64,000 nucleotides of DNA from Granulicella sibirica. GTDB taxonomy: Bacteria > Acidobacteriota > Terriglobia > Terriglobales > Acidobacteriaceae. Of the stretch, positions 63,058-64,000 are shown piece by piece. A program made the translations under genes and the position numbers. The notes beneath the pieces were generated by a model, which worked only from the letters and a program-made list of their open reading frames with translations, was not told the DNA's origin and did no database searches. The stretch's first letter is position 1; each line of letters starts with the position of its first letter. Location of the stretch: NCBI RefSeq assembly GCF_004115155.1, contig NZ_RDSM01000002.1:496001-560000 (forward strand), read 5' to 3'.

Positions 63058-64000
63058 CTACTTGGAGACCTCATCGAGATTGGTTCCGAGCAGGCCGGCG
63101 AAGAACTCGTTCGGCTTGACGCGGTGCGCGGCGTCGTGCGGGCAGGCGTAGACGCAGCTTGGTTCCTTCATGTCGTGGCAGAGGTCGCAGGAGGTAGCCT
63201 TGCGGACCTTGCCCTTAGTGCCGGCGTCCTTGCCGTCGCGCTCGAACTCGTGAACAGTGATGTTGCCGTAGGGGCAGTTGTTGGCGCAGAGGCCGCAGCC
63301 GACGCACCAGTCCTCGATGATGACTTCGAGTGAGTTCTTGCGGCGGATGGAGCCGACCGGGCAGCCAACCATGCAGAGGGGGTCGCGGCACTGGCGGCAG
63401 GAGGTGGCGACGAGGTACTTGTCGAAGCGGACGCCATCGCGGAGGAGACGGGTGACGCCGTCGTGGGCGTCGGCGCAGGCCTTGACGCACTGGTCGCAGC
63501 GTGTGCATTTTTCGAGGTCGAGGATGAGGAGGGACTGCGCATCCATCAGGCCCTGGGCTAGGAACTGGTGAAGTGGCTGGCTGGAGGATTTCTCCGTCGA
63601 GCGCTGGAGGGCGAATGTATTTTCCTTGTCGCGCTGGCGGGCCACGTTCTCGATCTGCATGCGCACTTCAGGGAAGCGCTTGAGCATCGCATGGAAGTCA
63701 GGAGCGTGGATCCGCACGACTTCGACGTGATCGAGGGCGGTGCAGGTGGCGGTGCGGGGCATGTCGCGCAGCAGGCCCATCTCGCCGAAGTAGCCACCAC
63801 GCGGGAGGTAGGCGAGAACCATTTGTTCGTTGTTGCGCATCTGCGAGACGCGCACGAAGCCGATGCGGATGAGGAAGAAGGAGTCGGCGGGCTCGCCTTC
63901 GGTGCAGATAACCTGACCGGGGGCGTAACGGATGAGCTCGACGCGGTCACGGAGGAGGTCGATGAAGTCGTCGGAGATCGTGGAGAAGATGGGCACGCTG
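63058..64000 (-). CDS. Cyclic-nucleotide-binding domain fused to a four-cluster ferredoxin (partial at window end)
   Basis: At least 312 residues; the frame runs off the window at 64000, and the GTG at 63996 is probably internal because the cNMP-binding fold begins almost at once (VPIFSTISDDFIDLLRDRVELIRYAPGQVICTEGEPADSF, then YFGEMGLLRDMPRTATCTA, the phosphate-binding cassette). Residues about 160-295 contain a DmsB/NrfC-type Fe-S domain with four Cys groups: CTRCDQCVKAC, CRQCRDPLCMVGC, CVGCGLCANNC and CDLCHDMKEPSCVYAC, enough for four [4Fe-4S] clusters. It likely donates electrons to the b-type membrane protein downstream, perhaps under nucleotide or redox control. Confidence 0.85.
   Translation of the reverse strand, partial: SVPIFSTISDDFIDLLRDRVELIRYAPGQVICTEGEPADSFFLIRIGFVRVSQMRNNEQMVLAYLPRGGYFGEMGLLRDMPRTATCTALDHVEVVRIHAPDFHAMLKRFPEVRMQIENVARQRDKENTFALQRSTEKSSSQPLHQFLAQGLMDAQSLLILDLEKCTRCDQCVKACADAHDGVTRLLRDGVRFDKYLVATSCRQCRDPLCMVGCPVGSIRRKNSLEVIIEDWCVGCGLCANNCPYGNITVHEFERDGKDAGTKGKVRKATSCDLCHDMKEPSCVYACPHDAAHRVKPNEFFAGLLGTNLDEVSK

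Overview
The window is GC-rich and gene-dense, with most genes starting at clear Shine-Dalgarno sequences and several starting at GTG or TTG. The gene content points to an Acidobacteriota genome of the Terriglobales/Acidobacteriaceae type. Evidence includes an ADOP-type FtsX/MacB permease, a nearly 5,000-residue Ig-like/FG-GAP surface protein, a choice-of-anchor-D nuclease, a DUF4384 plus caspase-PEGA-TPR pair, and multiheme cytochromes. The genus is an inference; no rRNA or marker set is present to fix it.

Layout. 0-12 kb: secreted nuclease with ASH-like repeats, tRNA-Val(UAC), MHS-family transporter, a divergent HxlR regulator/QorB-like reductase pair (the ytfH/ytfG arrangement), a divergent secreted-protein/TetR pair around a perfect palindrome, an aldo/keto reductase and an ADOP permease. 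12-17.5 kb: Uma2 endonuclease-like protein, MurA, Spy-like protein, MurQ, and a class-A beta-lactamase-fold protein overlapping signal peptidase I (a cell-envelope neighbourhood). 17.6-22.2 kb: minus-strand triose section of glycolysis (gapA, pgk, tpiA) with a RidA protein and a secreted protein between gapA and pgk. 22.3-28.4 kb: P-loop kinase-like protein, an OpuC-type osmoprotectant ABC operon ending in a DinB protein, and a secreted GH42 beta-galactosidase.

28.5-45.3 kb is the most striking part. Three minus-strand genes with overlapping stop/start codons encode a lipoprotein with beta-propeller-like composition, a 4,964-residue exported protein, and a small Big-1/membrane protein. In the giant protein, three sets of exactly seven FG-GAP/VCBS repeats are each inserted at the same place inside an Ig-like domain, and the rest is a higher-order repeat of two MBG-like subtypes plus an Ig-like unit.

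45.5-55.2 kb: a DUF4384 protein and a secreted caspase-like protease with PEGA and TPR domains, convergent with a membrane protein resembling Pycsar effectors. These are followed by an outer-membrane beta-barrel protein and a 10-heme cytochrome fused to LVIVD repeats, which together may form an electron-transfer pair. 55.2-60.8 kb: GGDEF protein, a DUF4130-like/UdgX fusion, a secreted Ig-like protein and DeoC. 60.8-64 kb: a second decaheme cytochrome, a b-type-cytochrome-like membrane protein, and a cyclic-nucleotide-binding/ferredoxin fusion cut by the window end, together resembling a membrane quinone-linked electron-transfer complex.

All assignments come from reading translated sequence and DNA by eye; no database search or structure prediction was run.
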